Below are positions 19,843 through 31,066 of a stretch of 64,000 nucleotides of DNA, piece after piece; the stretch's first letter is position 1, and each line of letters begins with the position of its first letter. The position numbers and the translations under genes are program-made. A model generated the notes under the pieces. It was not told the origin of the DNA and made no database searches. It worked only from the letters and a program-made list of their open reading frames with translations. Source of the DNA: an uncultured Flavobacteriaceae bacterium (GTDB lineage: Bacteria; Bacteroidota; Bacteroidia; Flavobacteriales; Flavobacteriaceae); the NCBI GenBank assembly GCA_938011315.1, contig CALLUG010000035.1:1-64000 (forward strand). The letters are read 5' to 3'.

Positions 19843-22380
19843 TTAATCTATCTCATTGTCAGTTTTATCAGTATCAACCACTGTGCCGTTACTGTTATTA
19901 GTAGCTTCTCCTTCTAGTTTTTCTTCAACAACGTTACTATCGTCATGCATTACTTTGGCCACTGCTGCAATGGCATCGTTATTTTTAAGATTTATTAGTT
20001 TTACACCTTGTGTAGCTCTTCCCATAACTCTTAAATCTTCAATCGCTAAACGAATAGCTACTCCAGATTTATTAATAATCATTAAGTCATCTTCGTTGGT
20101 TACGTTTTTTATAGACACTAAATTACCTGTTTTATCTGTTACAGAAATAGTTTTAACTCCTTTCCCACCTCTATTGGTAATCCTGTAATCTTCTAGACTT
20201 GATCGTTTTCCATAGCCATTTTCAGAAACAACTAAGATGTTACTTTCCATATCGTTTACAGCTATCATCCCTATAACCTCGTCTGTTTTTTCATTTGCCA
20301 AACTAATTCCTCTTACCCCAGAAGCACCTCGTCCCATTGGTCTTGTTTTTTCTTCTTCAAAGCGTATTGCTTTACCAGACTTTAAGGCCAACATAACTTG
20401 ACTCTTACCATCGGTTAGTTTTGCTTCAAGAAGCTCGTCGTTTTCTTTAATTGTAATAGCATTAATTCCGTTAGTTCTTGGTCTAGAATATTGTTCTAAA
20501 CTGGTTTTCTTTACTTGACCTTTTTTAGTTGCCATAATAACATAGTGGTTGTTAATATAGTCTTCGTCTTTTAGGTCTTGAGTACATATAAATGCTTTTA
20601 CTTTGTCGTCTTGCTCTATGTTAATTAGGTTTTGAATAGCTCTTCCCTTAGATGTTTTACTGCCTTCGGGTATTTCATAAACACGCATCCAAAAACATTT
20701 TCCTTTTTGAGTAAAAAATAACATATATTGATGATTTGTGCCAACAAATAGATGTTCTAAGAAATCTTCATTACGCGTGGTCGATGCTTTTTGCCCTACG
20801 CCTCCCCTGTTTTGTGTTTTATATTCATTTAATGAAGTTCTCTTTATATATCCTGCGTGAGAGATTGTAATCACCACTTTTTCATTTGGAATCATATCTT
20901 CAACCGATAGGTCTCCGCCAGCATACTCTATAACTGAGCGACGCTCATCACCATATTTACTTTTAACGTCGGCTAGTTCTAACTTAATAATATCCATACG
21001 ACGGTCTTTTTTATCTAATATATCTTTTAGATCGGTAATAGTAATTAATAACGCATCGTACTCTGTTCTTAGTTTATCTTGTTCTAAACCTGTTAGCTGT
21101 CTCAATCGCATTTCTACGATAGCTTTAGATTGAATTTCTGTTAATTTAAAAACATCAATCAATTTTTGTTTTGCTTCTTCTGTGTTTGACGATGCGCGAA
21201 TGAGTTTTATAACTTCATCAATATTGTCGGACGCAATGATTAGACCTTCTAGTATATGTGCACGTTCTTCAGCTTTTCTTAGTTCGTAAGTTGTTCGTCT
21301 TACAACAACATCATGACGGTGTTCTACAAAGTGATGAATCATATCTTTAAGATTCAACAATTGAGGTCGCCCGTTAACTAATGCAATATTGTTAACACTA
21401 AAAGAGGATTGAAGTGCTGTATATTTATACAATTTATTTAAAACAATATTGGGGATAGCGTCTCGTTTTAGAATATAAACAATACGCATACCGTTCCTAT
21501 CAGATTCGTCTCTAATGGTAGAGATTCCTTCTAGTTTTTTGTCGTTAACTAAATCGGCAGTTTTCTTAATCATATCTGCCTTATTAACTTGATAAGGTAT
21601 TTCTGTTACAACAATACATTCTCGCCCAGCAACGTCCTCTATGTTTGCTTTAGCACGCATTACAATACGCCCTCGACCAGTTTTAAAGGCTTCCTTAACA
21701 CCATCGTAGCCATAAATTATTCCTCCTGTAGGAAAATCTGGTGCTTTAACATGTGTTATTAATTCTTCAACCTCAATGGCATTATTTTCTATATAAGCAA
21801 TTATGCCATCAACAACTTCAGATAAGTTGTGAGGTGGCATATTAGTCGCCATACCTACTGCTATACCAGACGCACCATTAACTAAAAGTCCTGGAATTCG
21901 TGTTGGTAATACTGTTGGTTCATTTAAGGTGTCGTCAAAATTTAGTTTATGGTCAACAGTTTCTTTATCAATATCGGCAAGCATTTCTTCCGATATTTTA
22001 CGCATACGTGCTTCTGTATAACGCATTGCTGCAGGGCTATCGCCATCTATAGAGCCAAAGTTTCCTTGACCATCGACTAGCATATATCGTAAACTCCAGT
22101 CTTGCGCCATACGGACCATAGTGTCATAAACAGAAGTATCACCATGTGGATGGTATTTACCTAAAACTTCTCCAACAATTCTTGCCGATTTTTTATGAGC
22201 ACTAGTAGATTTAACACCAAGTTCATGCATTCCAAACAAAACACGCCTATGCACAGGTTTTAATCCATCTCTTACATCTGGTAATGCTCGTGACACGATA
22301 ACTGACATTGAATAATCAATATAAGCCGATTTCATTTCGTCTTCAATATTTATAGCTATCAATTTCTCTCCTTCTGCCAT
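19843..22380 (-). CDS. gyrA: DNA gyrase subunit A
   Basis: [36 protein letters not shown]...[11 protein letters not shown]-terminal beta-pinwheel repeats. Confidence 0.97.
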   Translation of the reverse strand: MAEGEKLIAINIEDEMKSAYIDYSMSVIVSRALPDVRDGLKPVHRRVLFGMHELGVKSTSAHKKSARIVGEVLGKYHPHGDTSVYDTMVRMAQDWSLRYMLVDGQGNFGSIDGDSPAAMRYTEARMRKISEEMLADIDKETVDHKLNFDDTLNEPTVLPTRIPGLLVNGASGIAVGMATNMPPHNLSEVVDGIIAYIENNAIEVEELITHVKAPDFPTGGIIYGYDGVKEAFKTGRGRIVMRAKANIEDVAGRECIVVTEIPYQVNKADMIKKTADLVNDKKLEGISTIRDESDRNGMRIVYILKRDAIPNIVLNKLYKYTALQSSFSVNNIALVNGRPQLLNLKDMIHHFVEHRHDVVVRRTTYELRKAEERAHILEGLIIASDNIDEVIKLIRASSNTEEAKQKLIDVFKLTEIQSKAIVEMRLRQLTGLEQDKLRTEYDALLITITDLKDILDKKDRRMDIIKLELADVKSKYGDERRSVIEYAGGDLSVEDMIPNEKVVITISHAGYIKRTSLNEYKTQNRGGVGQKASTTRNEDFLEHLFVGTNHQYMLFFTQKGKCFWMRVYEIPEGSKTSKGRAIQNLINIEQDDKVKAFICTQDLKDEDYINNHYVIMATKKGQVKKTSLEQYSRPRTNGINAITIKENDELLEAKLTDGKSQVMLALKSGKAIRFEEEKTRPMGRGASGVRGISLANEKTDEVIGMIAVNDMESNILVVSENGYGKRSSLEDYRITNRGGKGVKTISVTDKTGNLVSIKNVTNEDDLMIINKSGVAIRLAIEDLRVMGRATQGVKLINLKNNDAIAAVAKVMHDDSNVVEEKLEGEATNNSNGTVVDTDKTDNEID

Positions 22381-22629
22381 ATATAAAATTAATTAAATTT
22401 AAAGTGAATTTTCAAATCGAGCTAAAATAATAATTTTATGAGCTTTGAATATCATTTTTAATACTTTTTATCAACAATTAAAGTTGTTATCTTGGTTATA
22501 ACTATAGCGTAGATTATTTTAAATAGTTTCTTTTTTTATGTTAATTCGCTATATTTTTCCTAAAAAAGGTATAATTTTTGATTTAATAAAAATGTTTTTA
22601 TTATTTTTAATGCAGAAAGAAATTGATTT

Positions 22630-25185
22630 ATGGATGACAATTTTTCCCCACGAGTAAAAGACGTAATTGCCTACAGCAAAGAAGAAGCACTTAGATTAGG
22701 TCACGACTTTATTGGAACCGAACATTTAATGCTTGGTCTTTTAAGAGATGGCAATGGTAAAGCTATAGATATATTAAGTGCATTGTATATTGATTTGAGT
22801 CACCTAAGGCGAAAGGTGGAAATTTTAAGTCCAGCAAATCCAAATATTAAACTATCGACTAACGAAAAAAAGAACTTGCATCTAACACGCCAAGCAGAAC
22901 GAGCACTAAAAACGACATTTTTAGAGGCCAAGCTATTTCAAAGCACTTCTATAAACACAGCGCATTTACTCCTTTGTATATTACGAAATGAGAATGATCC
23001 CACAACAAAGCTTTTAAACAAACTAAAGGTAGATTATGATAATGCAAAAGAACAATTTAAGTATATGATAACTAACGAAAGTAGTAATGATAATTTTATG
23101 GAGAGCCCAAAAGCAGAATCTTTTCAAGATGATGACACATCTCCAGAGGACACAAAAAACAATCCATTTGGTCAATCGTCAACTAAAACTAGTAAAAAAT
23201 CTAAAACCCCTGTTTTAGATAATTTTGGTCGAGACTTAACAGCTATGGCAGAAGACGGAAAATTAGACCCTGTTGTAGGTAGAATAAAAGAAATTGAGCG
23301 AGTATCGCAGATTTTAAGCAGACGCAAAAAAAATAACCCACTACTCATTGGAGAGCCTGGTGTAGGTAAATCTGCTATTGCCGAGGGTTTAGCAAATAGA
23401 ATTGTAAGCAGAAAAGTATCGCGTATTCTTTTTAACAAACGTGTAATTACTTTAGATCTAGCAAGTTTAGTTGCGGGAACCAAATACAGAGGTCAGTTTG
23501 AAGAACGTATGAAGGCTGTAATGAACGAGCTCGAAAAAAACGAAGACATTATTCTTTTCATAGATGAAATTCACACTATTGTAGGTGCAGGCGGTGCCAC
23601 AGGGAGTCTAGACGCATCAAATATGTTTAAACCCGCTTTGGCCAGAGGCGAAATACAAGTTATTGGAGCAACAACCCTAGACGAATACCGACAATATATT
23701 GAAAAAGATGGCGCCCTAGAACGCCGCTTCCAAAAAGTAATCGTAGAACCAACGTCTGTAAAGGAAACTATTGAAATTTTAAATAATATAAAAGACAAAT
23801 ACGAAACGCACCATAACGTAACATACACCCAAGACGCTATCGAAGCTTGCGTAAAACTTACCAACCGCTACATGACAGAGCGATTTTTACCAGACAAAGC
23901 AATTGATGCTTTAGATGAAGCTGGATCTCGTGTACACATTACCAACATTAATGTTCCGAAACAAATTATAGAATTAGAAAACCAACTAGAAGAAGTAAAA
24001 CAAACAAAAAATACAGTTGTTAAAAAACAAAAATATGAAGAAGCTGCGAAGCTTAGAGATGACGAAAAACGATTAGAAAAAAACCTCGCAGATGCACAAC
24101 TAAAATGGGAAGAAGAATCTAAATTACATCGAGAAACTGTAAACGAAAACAGTGTTGCAGACGTCGTTTCTATGATGACGGGCATTCCTGTAAACCGTAT
24201 TGCACAAACAGAAAGTAATAAACTTGCCGTACTCCCCGATTTAATAAAAGGAAAAGTAATTGGGCAAAACGAAGCTGTAAATAAAGTTGCAAAAGCCATA
24301 CAACGTAATCGTGCTGGACTTAAAGATCCTAATAAGCCTATTGGATCATTCATCTTTTTAGGACAAACAGGGGTTGGAAAAACGCAATTAGCAAAAATAT
24401 TATCTAGAGAGTTATTTGATAGCGAGGATGCTTTAGTAAGAATTGATATGAGCGAATATATGGAAAAATTTGCATTATCACGACTCATAGGAGCACCTCC
24501 AGGTTATGTAGGTTACGAAGAAGGTGGACAACTTACCGAAAAAATAAGACGTAAACCTTATGCTGTTGTACTGCTTGATGAAATAGAAAAAGCACATCCA
24601 GATGTTTTTAATATGCTTCTTCAAGTGTTGGATGATGGCTTTTTGACAGACAGCCTTGGTCGAAAAATAGATTTTAGCAACACTATAATAATAATGACTT
24701 CCAATATAGGAGCACGCAAACTAAAAGATTTTGGCACAGGTGTTGGCTTTGGTACTTCTGCGCAAAAATCTCAACAAGGTGACTATGCCAAAAGTGTTAT
24801 TGAAAATGCGCTAAAAAAAGCATTTGCTCCAGAGTTTTTAAATAGAATTGATGATGTTATTGTTTTTAATACCTTAGAAAAAGAAGATATTAATAAAATT
24901 ATAGATATCGAATTAGAAAAACTCATGCAGCGCATTAGCGACTTAGGTTACACCCTTAAACTCAGTAAAAAAGCAAAAGAATTTATTGCAGACAAAGGTT
25001 TTGATCAACAATACGGAGCTAGACCCTTAAAACGAGCTATTCAAAAATACATTGAAGACGCCTTAGCCGAAGAAATTATAAGTTCAAAACTTAATGAAGG
25101 AGATACTATTTTTATGGATTTAGAAAAAGACGCAGTAGAACTTAATGTAAAAATCGAAAAAGAAGAAAAAACAACTGATGCTTAA
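22630..25185 (+). CDS. clpC: ATP-dependent Clp protease ATP-binding subunit ClpC
   Basis: Two AAA+ modules ([29 protein letters not shown]), Clp N-domain, UVR-like middle region. Confidence 0.95.
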   Translation: MDDNFSPRVKDVIAYSKEEALRLGHDFIGTEHLMLGLLRDGNGKAIDILSALYIDLSHLRRKVEILSPANPNIKLSTNEKKNLHLTRQAERALKTTFLEAKLFQSTSINTAHLLLCILRNENDPTTKLLNKLKVDYDNAKEQFKYMITNESSNDNFMESPKAESFQDDDTSPEDTKNNPFGQSSTKTSKKSKTPVLDNFGRDLTAMAEDGKLDPVVGRIKEIERVSQILSRRKKNNPLLIGEPGVGKSAIAEGLANRIVSRKVSRILFNKRVITLDLASLVAGTKYRGQFEERMKAVMNELEKNEDIILFIDEIHTIVGAGGATGSLDASNMFKPALARGEIQVIGATTLDEYRQYIEKDGALERRFQKVIVEPTSVKETIEILNNIKDKYETHHNVTYTQDAIEACVKLTNRYMTERFLPDKAIDALDEAGSRVHITNINVPKQIIELENQLEEVKQTKNTVVKKQKYEEAAKLRDDEKRLEKNLADAQLKWEEESKLHRETVNENSVADVVSMMTGIPVNRIAQTESNKLAVLPDLIKGKVIGQNEAVNKVAKAIQRNRAGLKDPNKPIGSFIFLGQTGVGKTQLAKILSRELFDSEDALVRIDMSEYMEKFALSRLIGAPPGYVGYEEGGQLTEKIRRKPYAVVLLDEIEKAHPDVFNMLLQVLDDGFLTDSLGRKIDFSNTIIIMTSNIGARKLKDFGTGVGFGTSAQKSQQGDYAKSVIENALKKAFAPEFLNRIDDVIVFNTLEKEDINKIIDIELEKLMQRISDLGYTLKLSKKAKEFIADKGFDQQYGARPLKRAIQKYIEDALAEEIISSKLNEGDTIFMDLEKDAVELNVKIEKEEKTTDA

Positions 25186-25299
25186 CACTGTGATATTATT
25201 TAACACCTAAGGAATTAATTTTCAAAAAATTAACATTAAACACGTTGAATAAAATTTAGAATAAAGACTATAAATTATAAATATCTCTTTTTAGCTTTT

Positions 25300-25533
25300 A
25301 TGATTAAATCATTAAAATACAGGGCTTTATGTTTTTTAGCTTCCTGTTTAATTTACCTCATTATTTGGTGTGGTCTTAAATTTGTTTTTACAGAGGCACA
25401 CGAAGCATATAAAATAATGATTTCGAGTGTATTTGCGGTAATTTTAGCTCCAAAAATACACATATTTAAAACTCAATTTAGAACAAAAAGGCAGATAAAA
25501 TGGATTTTTCTTAAAAAAATGATTTCAATTTAG
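25300..25533 (+). CDS. Small hypothetical membrane protein
   Basis: 77 aa with two hydrophobic segments, between clpC and the amidohydrolase. Confidence 0.5.
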   Translation: MIKSLKYRALCFLASCLIYLIIWCGLKFVFTEAHEAYKIMISSVFAVILAPKIHIFKTQFRTKRQIKWIFLKKMISI

Positions 25534-25543
25534 AATTTTAAAA

Positions 25544-26632
25544 ATGAAGATTAACCTAACACTAGTAGCATTTGTATTTTGTTTATGTACTAGAGTACAA
25601 AGTCAAGATATTAGTTTTGAATCTTATAATCCAAAATCAACATTAGTCGTACCTAATACTACCATTAAGCGCGCTAAATTTCCTTTTATAGATGTACATG
25701 GACACCAATACGGTATGGCAACACAAGACCTTACCCCTGTAGTTAGAGCCATGGATACGCTTAATATGAGTTTAATGGTAAATTTAAGTGGTGGGACTGG
25801 TGAGGATTTACAAAAAGCTGTTAGTAATATCAAAGCCAATTACCCCAATCGCTTTGTTGTATTTGCAAACATCAAATTTAATGGTAATGTAGGAAAGCCA
25901 AATTGGATAAAAACGACCTTAATCCAATTGGAGCAAGATGTAAAAAATGGTGCTAAAGGATTAAAAATATATAAAGGCTTAGGACTTAGAGACAAAGATG
26001 TGAATCAAAACCGTATAGCGGTTAATGACCCTAGACTGGACCCTATATGGGAAAAATGTGGCACTCTAGGTATCCCTGTGCTTATACACTCAGCAGATCC
26101 AAAATCTTTTTGGGAGCCTTTTAATAGCCATAACGAGCGTTGGCTAGAATTAAAGACACGCCCTAGCAGAAAACGTGACGCAAATAATCCTGCACCATGG
26201 GAACAAATTATTAGTGAGCAGCATAAAATGTTTAAAAAACACCCTAAAACAACCTTCATAAATGCGCATATGGGGTGGCACGCCAACAACTTAGCAAAAC
26301 TAGGAATTCTACTAGATGAAATGCCTAATATGAATGTAGGTATAGGAGCAATTATAGCAGAACTAGGAAGGCAACCACGCTTTGCTAAAGCATTTTTTAT
26401 AAAATACCAAAATCGTATTTTGTTTGGAAAAGACAGTTGGAAACCAGAAGAATTCCCTACCTATTTTAGAGTATTAGAAAGTGATGATGAATACTTTCCT
26501 TACCACAAAAAATATCATGCATTTTGGGCAATGTATGGGTTAGACCTGCCAGACAATGTTCTTAAAAAAGTATATTACAAAAATGCTTTACGTATTATTC
26601 CTGGATTAGACAAAAGCTTATTTCCTAATTAA
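25544..26632 (+). CDS. Exported amidohydrolase-family protein
   Basis: Signal peptide; FPFIDVHGHQYG metal motif, IPVLIHSADP, FINAHMGWH, ILFGKDSW. Confidence 0.82.
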   Translation: MKINLTLVAFVFCLCTRVQSQDISFESYNPKSTLVVPNTTIKRAKFPFIDVHGHQYGMATQDLTPVVRAMDTLNMSLMVNLSGGTGEDLQKAVSNIKANYPNRFVVFANIKFNGNVGKPNWIKTTLIQLEQDVKNGAKGLKIYKGLGLRDKDVNQNRIAVNDPRLDPIWEKCGTLGIPVLIHSADPKSFWEPFNSHNERWLELKTRPSRKRDANNPAPWEQIISEQHKMFKKHPKTTFINAHMGWHANNLAKLGILLDEMPNMNVGIGAIIAELGRQPRFAKAFFIKYQNRILFGKDSWKPEEFPTYFRVLESDDEYFPYHKKYHAFWAMYGLDLPDNVLKKVYYKNALRIIPGLDKSLFPN

Positions 26633-26685
26633 AAGATTTATTACCAATAACTATTTTTGATTAGACTAAATCTACCTTGTTTTTG

Positions 26686-26716
26686 TTGTATAACAAAGAT
26701 ATAATGCCTAATTTTG
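26686..26716 (+). promoter_or_regulatory. Bacteroidota-type promoter for rpsF operon
   Basis: TTG (26686-26688) - 20 bp - TAATTTTG (26709-26716), matching TTG/TAnnTTTG; 30 bp upstream of rpsF. Confidence 0.65.
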
Positions 26717-26746
26717 CAAACTTTAAATATTAAATTATATTTTATT

Positions 26747-27085
26747 ATGAATCATTACGAAACTGTTTTCATCTTGAATCCCGTTTTATCTGAAACTCAG
26801 ATAAAGGAAACAGTAAAGAAGTACGAAGATTTTCTTACTTCTAAAGGAGCAAAGATGGTAGCTAAAGAAGACTGGGGGCTAAAAAAGTTAGCCTATCCAA
26901 TTCAAAACAAAAAAAGTGGCTTTTACCACTTATTTCAATTTACTGCTTCTGGAGAAGTAATTAATCCTCTTGAAATAGAGTTTAAGCGTGACGAACGCTT
27001 TATGCGCTATTTAACCGTAAGCCTAGATAAGCATGCAGTATCTTGGGCAGAAAGAAGAAGAGTTAAACTTAAAGAAAAAGCGTAA
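26747..27085 (+). CDS. rpsF: 30S ribosomal protein S6
   Basis: [33 protein letters not shown] at 26747 chosen over upstream ORF start. Confidence 0.95.
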   Translation: MNHYETVFILNPVLSETQIKETVKKYEDFLTSKGAKMVAKEDWGLKKLAYPIQNKKSGFYHLFQFTASGEVINPLEIEFKRDERFMRYLTVSLDKHAVSWAERRRVKLKEKA

Positions 27086-27087
27086 TT

Positions 27088-27381
27088 ATGTCTATAGAAC
27101 AACAAGCAAAAGGAAAAAAAGATGGCGAAGTTAGATACTTAACGCCGCTAAACATAGAAACAAATAAGACTAAAAAATACTGTCGTTTTAAAAAATCTGG
27201 AATAAAATACATAGACTATAAAGACCCCGATTTTTTATTGAAATTTGTAAACGAGCAAGGTAAACTCCTACCTAGACGCTTAACAGGAACATCATTAAAA
27301 TTTCAAAGAAAAGTATCTGTAGCAGTTAAAAGAGCTAGGCATCTAGCATTAATGCCTTATGTAGCAGATTTAATGAAATAA
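27088..27381 (+). CDS. rpsR: 30S ribosomal protein S18
   Basis: [22 protein letters not shown]...[32 protein letters not shown]. Confidence 0.96.
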   Translation: MSIEQQAKGKKDGEVRYLTPLNIETNKTKKYCRFKKSGIKYIDYKDPDFLLKFVNEQGKLLPRRLTGTSLKFQRKVSVAVKRARHLALMPYVADLMK

Positions 27382-27391
27382 TATTATAACT

Positions 27392-27841
27392 ATGGAACTT
27401 ATATTAAAACAAGACGTTGAAGGACTAGGATTTAAAGACGATACTGTAACGGTAAAGAATGGTTATGGTAGAAACTTCTTAATCCCTCAAGGAAAAGCAA
27501 TCTTAGCAACTATTTCTGCTAAAAAAGTGCTAGCCGAAAATTTAAAGCAACGCGCCTTTAAAGAAAAGAAAATTGTTGACGACGCAAATACTATTGCCGA
27601 AGCCATTAAAAACCTAGAGATTAAAATTTCAGCAAAAGTTGGCTCTGGAGATAAATTATTTGGCTCTGTAAACAATATTAATGTAGCAGAAGCTCTTGAA
27701 AAATCAGGACATACTATCGACAAAAAGTTTATAACCGTTTCTGGCGGAAATATTAAACGCTTAGGGAAATACAATGCTATAGTTAGACTTCATAGAGAAG
27801 TATCGGCTGAGTTGCCTTTTGAAATCGTAGCTCAAGCCTAA
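27392..27841 (+). CDS. rplI: 50S ribosomal protein L9
   Basis: MELILKQDVEGLGFKDDTVTVKNGYGRNFLIPQGKAI. Confidence 0.96.
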   Translation: MELILKQDVEGLGFKDDTVTVKNGYGRNFLIPQGKAILATISAKKVLAENLKQRAFKEKKIVDDANTIAEAIKNLEIKISAKVGSGDKLFGSVNNINVAEALEKSGHTIDKKFITVSGGNIKRLGKYNAIVRLHREVSAELPFEIVAQA

Positions 27842-27862
27842 TTAATACATTTCAACATTAAT

Positions 27863-27901
27863 AAAAAAAAGAGAAATTGTTTATTCAATTTCTCTTTTTT
27901 T
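27863..27901 (+). terminator. Rho-independent terminator after rplI
   Basis: AAAAAAAGAGAAATTG-TTTATT-CAATTTCTCTTTTTTT hairpin with U-tract. Confidence 0.9.
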
Positions 27902-28009
27902 GTTACTAAAAGTTAGACGATTCAATACTCTTTTGTTAATTACACCTTTAAGTCTTTCTAGTGTGATAAGCCTATTGTTGTTATCAAAAAGAAAAGCTAT
28001 AATGCAATT

Positions 28010-28172
28010 ATATCAATTGTTATTTAAAATGAGTTATAAATAATTTGAAATATATTGTGCCTGTATGAGATAGAAAATCTAAACATAGCCTTAGCTTACG
28101 TTTAGATCTTATATTGATATACAGACGCAATAGAAACGAATAATATAGCTTATTTTGAGCCATAATTGGTAT
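28010..28172 (+). repeat. Dispersed MITE-like repeat, copy C (163 bp, full form)
   Basis: ATATCAATTGTTATTTAAAATGA...central inverted repeat ATCTAAAC...GTTTAGAT...CAATAGAAACGAAT...TTATTTTGAGCCATAATTGGTAT. Confidence 0.88.
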
Positions 28173-28336
28173 TGCACTTTAAACACATTGATTGTTTTTC
28201 TTCAAGATTTTTTTATAGCAGCACTTATTACTTAAATATATTGTAATATTCACTATCTTTATATGTACTAAAAAAATATGTATTACACCATTGCACAGTT
28301 AATTTTCGTATATTAGAATCGCCAAAACTATTTTAG

Positions 28337-28810
28337 ATGAAAACAACAAAAAAACTACTAACAGTATTCGTCATTATTGTTCTTATAATGCAATTTTTCA
28401 GGCCTAAAACTAATAATGGTCACCTAGAGGATATGACAGCCTTTATAAACGACACACAACCACCAAAAGCGATAAAATCAATTTTAGAAAACACCTGTTA
28501 CGACTGTCACAGCAGTTATACCCGCTACCCTTGGTATAATACTATTACACCTGTAAATTACTGGATGCAAAACCATATTAAAGATGGGAAAAAGCATTTA
28601 GATTTTTCGAAATGGGACAGTTATTCTATAAAACGAAAGGATCATAAACTAGACGAACTTATTGAAATGGTAGAGGATAAAGAAATGCCTTTAAACTCTT
28701 ACACCTGGACTCATAAAGATGCGAACTTAACAGCCACTCAAATTAAAAATGTAATAAATTGGGCAAAACAAGTTCGCGTTGCCTATAGCTTAGCACCAGA
28801 GCCACAATAA
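28337..28810 (+). CDS. Haem-binding domain protein (single CXXCH)
   Basis: ILENTCYDCHSSYTRYPWYNTITPVNYWMQNHIKDGKKHLDFSKW, as in the Bacteroidota haem_bd family. Confidence 0.85.
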   Translation: MKTTKKLLTVFVIIVLIMQFFRPKTNNGHLEDMTAFINDTQPPKAIKSILENTCYDCHSSYTRYPWYNTITPVNYWMQNHIKDGKKHLDFSKWDSYSIKRKDHKLDELIEMVEDKEMPLNSYTWTHKDANLTATQIKNVINWAKQVRVAYSLAPEPQ

Positions 28811-28814
28811 GCAT

Positions 28815-30053
28815 ATGGCTAAAACACTTTTAGTTATTGGTTTTGTTTGGCCAGAACCAAACAGCTCTGCAGCCGGAAGTAGAATACTACAGCTTATTAA
28901 AGTTTTACAATCGCATCACTATACTATTACATTTGCTAGTCCTGCTGCTAAGGGAAATAACGCTTTTAATTTATCATTAATTAACGTTACACAAATAAAA
29001 ATAGAACTTAACAAACCTAGCTTTAACACATTTGTAAAACAATTAAACCCAGATATTGTTCTGTTTGATCGTTTTATGATGGAAGAGCAATTTGGTTGGC
29101 GCGTTGCTACATATTGCCCTAATGCACTACGCATACTAGATACTGAAGATTTACATTGCTTACGCAAAGGTAGGCAACAAGCATTAAAGGATACAAATAA
29201 GTTTAATGATACTTACTTATTTAACGACATCGCAAAACGCGAAATAGCAAGTATCTATCGCTGTGATATTAGTCTTATTATTTCTAAAAGTGAAATGAAT
29301 ATCTTAGTTTCTAAGTTTAAGGTTCCTGAACATATATTGCTTTATCTCCCATTTTTGCTAGACACTATTACAGAGCAGTCCATTAACCAACTTCCTAAAC
29401 ATCAAGATAGAAGTCATTTTGTAAGTATTGGTAACTTCCTGCATCCACCAAATTATGATGCCGTACAATTTCTTAAAAAACGAATTTGGCCGTTGATACG
29501 AAAACAACTTCCAAAAGCAGAACTACACATTTATGGTGCTTATGTCTCTCAAAAAGCGATGCAATTACATAGTGTTAAAGAAGGCTTTTTAGTAAAAGGC
29601 TATACGCCTAGTGTAAGTAAGGTCATGCAATTAAGTCGAGTCTGTCTAGCACCCTTACGCTTTGGTGCAGGATTAAAAGGGAAACTAATTGACGCTATGA
29701 AATACGGAACCCCTTGTGTGATGACAACAGTAGCCTCGGAAGGAATGTATGATAACGGTATTACTAATGGCCCCATAGAAGATATGCCTATTGAGTTTGC
29801 TAATAAAGCGGTTAGTCTATATTGTAATTTAAAACAATGGGAAGCATTTCAAAATAATGGATTTAGGACAATTAATAAGCGTTTTAATTATAAGAAATTT
29901 GAAACCACGTTTATTAAAAAACTACAAATGGTATTAAGTCACCTTAATACACATCGCTTACAAAACTTTACAGGACAAATATTACAGCACCATCAATTGC
30001 AAAGCACAAAATACATGAGTAAGTGGATTGAAGAAAAAAACAAGAAATCTTAA
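28815..30053 (+). CDS. Glycosyltransferase (group 1-like)
   Basis: GFVWPEPNSSAAGSRILQLI...APLRFGAGLKGKLIDAMKYGTPCVMTTVASEGM. Confidence 0.8.
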   Translation: MAKTLLVIGFVWPEPNSSAAGSRILQLIKVLQSHHYTITFASPAAKGNNAFNLSLINVTQIKIELNKPSFNTFVKQLNPDIVLFDRFMMEEQFGWRVATYCPNALRILDTEDLHCLRKGRQQALKDTNKFNDTYLFNDIAKREIASIYRCDISLIISKSEMNILVSKFKVPEHILLYLPFLLDTITEQSINQLPKHQDRSHFVSIGNFLHPPNYDAVQFLKKRIWPLIRKQLPKAELHIYGAYVSQKAMQLHSVKEGFLVKGYTPSVSKVMQLSRVCLAPLRFGAGLKGKLIDAMKYGTPCVMTTVASEGMYDNGITNGPIEDMPIEFANKAVSLYCNLKQWEAFQNNGFRTINKRFNYKKFETTFIKKLQMVLSHLNTHRLQNFTGQILQHHQLQSTKYMSKWIEEKNKKS

Positions 30054-30097
30054 ACGTTGTAATATTTTTTTAGTTCAGCGTAATGTTACTATTAAAA

Positions 30098-31045
30098 TTA
30101 ATTATTAGTCTTTATGAATTTAGTAATATACTTACTCACTAGATTAGGAGCTTCTTCTTGCAAAAAATGACTAGTATTTAAAATATATTCATTTTGAGCT
30201 TTAATTTTTAAGTCAGCCATCACTCGCTCTCTTTGCACAGACCATTTTAAAAAACTATCGTGTTTCCCCCAAATAATTGCTGTAGGAATATCAATTTGTT
30301 TTATAACATTACTATAATCAGGTAAGCTGTTGCAGGTATTAGTAAAAAACTGATACATTGCTCTAGTTTTTCCTTCCATTAATGGGGTTTTGTAGCCCTC
30401 AAATGCTTCGGCAGATAATTCTGTGTATTTTAAGCCTTCATCAAATAATTTGTTTAGCATAGTACTCGTTGTAATCCCATTTTTATACAACCACATACTA
30501 AATTTTGCAAAGTTACCGGATTCCATCCTAATGGGAGGTTGAAATCCTTCTTCGTAAATAATAGTGTTTAAAATAACTAAGTTTTTAATTTTTTTTGGTG
30601 ATAGTTTTATAAGTTCCCATGTCCAAAGACCTCCAGCATCGTGCATAACATGATTCCAACTATTAATGTTTAAACTTTTCATGAGGTTCAGTAATCTAAT
30701 TGCATGTTTTTCAGGGCTATAAACATCATAGCCTTTAGGATTATCACTACTACCAAAGCCTAACATATCTGGTGCAATAACGCGATAACCTTGACTAACC
30801 AGAGTATCTATCATATTTCTGTAAAGCCATGAAGATGTAGGAACGCCGTGTAATAATAAAATAACGTCTCCTTTACCTTTATCTATGTATTTTATATTAC
30901 CCTCAGCTGTTTCAAAGCTATGTTGTAAGTTTCTAAATTCGGTATAATTAAGTAATTCCGATTCTGAAGATAAGCGCTTAGAACTACAACTAAATGACAT
31001 AATGATAAAAAATACGACACTAGATTTAAGATATAATTGTTTCAT
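30098..31045 (-). CDS. Alpha/beta-fold hydrolase (haloalkane dehalogenase/epoxide hydrolase-like), lipoprotein
   Basis: ILLLHGVPTSSWLYRNMIDTL, VIAPDMLGFGSSDNP, VMHDAGGLW; FSCSS lipobox. Confidence 0.82.
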   Translation of the reverse strand: MKQLYLKSSVVFFIIMSFSCSSKRLSSESELLNYTEFRNLQHSFETAEGNIKYIDKGKGDVILLLHGVPTSSWLYRNMIDTLVSQGYRVIAPDMLGFGSSDNPKGYDVYSPEKHAIRLLNLMKSLNINSWNHVMHDAGGLWTWELIKLSPKKIKNLVILNTIIYEEGFQPPIRMESGNFAKFSMWLYKNGITTSTMLNKLFDEGLKYTELSAEAFEGYKTPLMEGKTRAMYQFFTNTCNSLPDYSNVIKQIDIPTAIIWGKHDSFLKWSVQRERVMADLKIKAQNEYILNTSHFLQEEAPNLVSKYITKFIKTNN

Positions 31046-31066
31046 AACATAATCATTTTGGGATTA

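Noticed and set aside
23868-24488. 206 aa antisense ORF inside clpC
   Set aside because: Shadow ORF opposite a strongly conserved coding region; composition is complementary to clpC and shows no domain.
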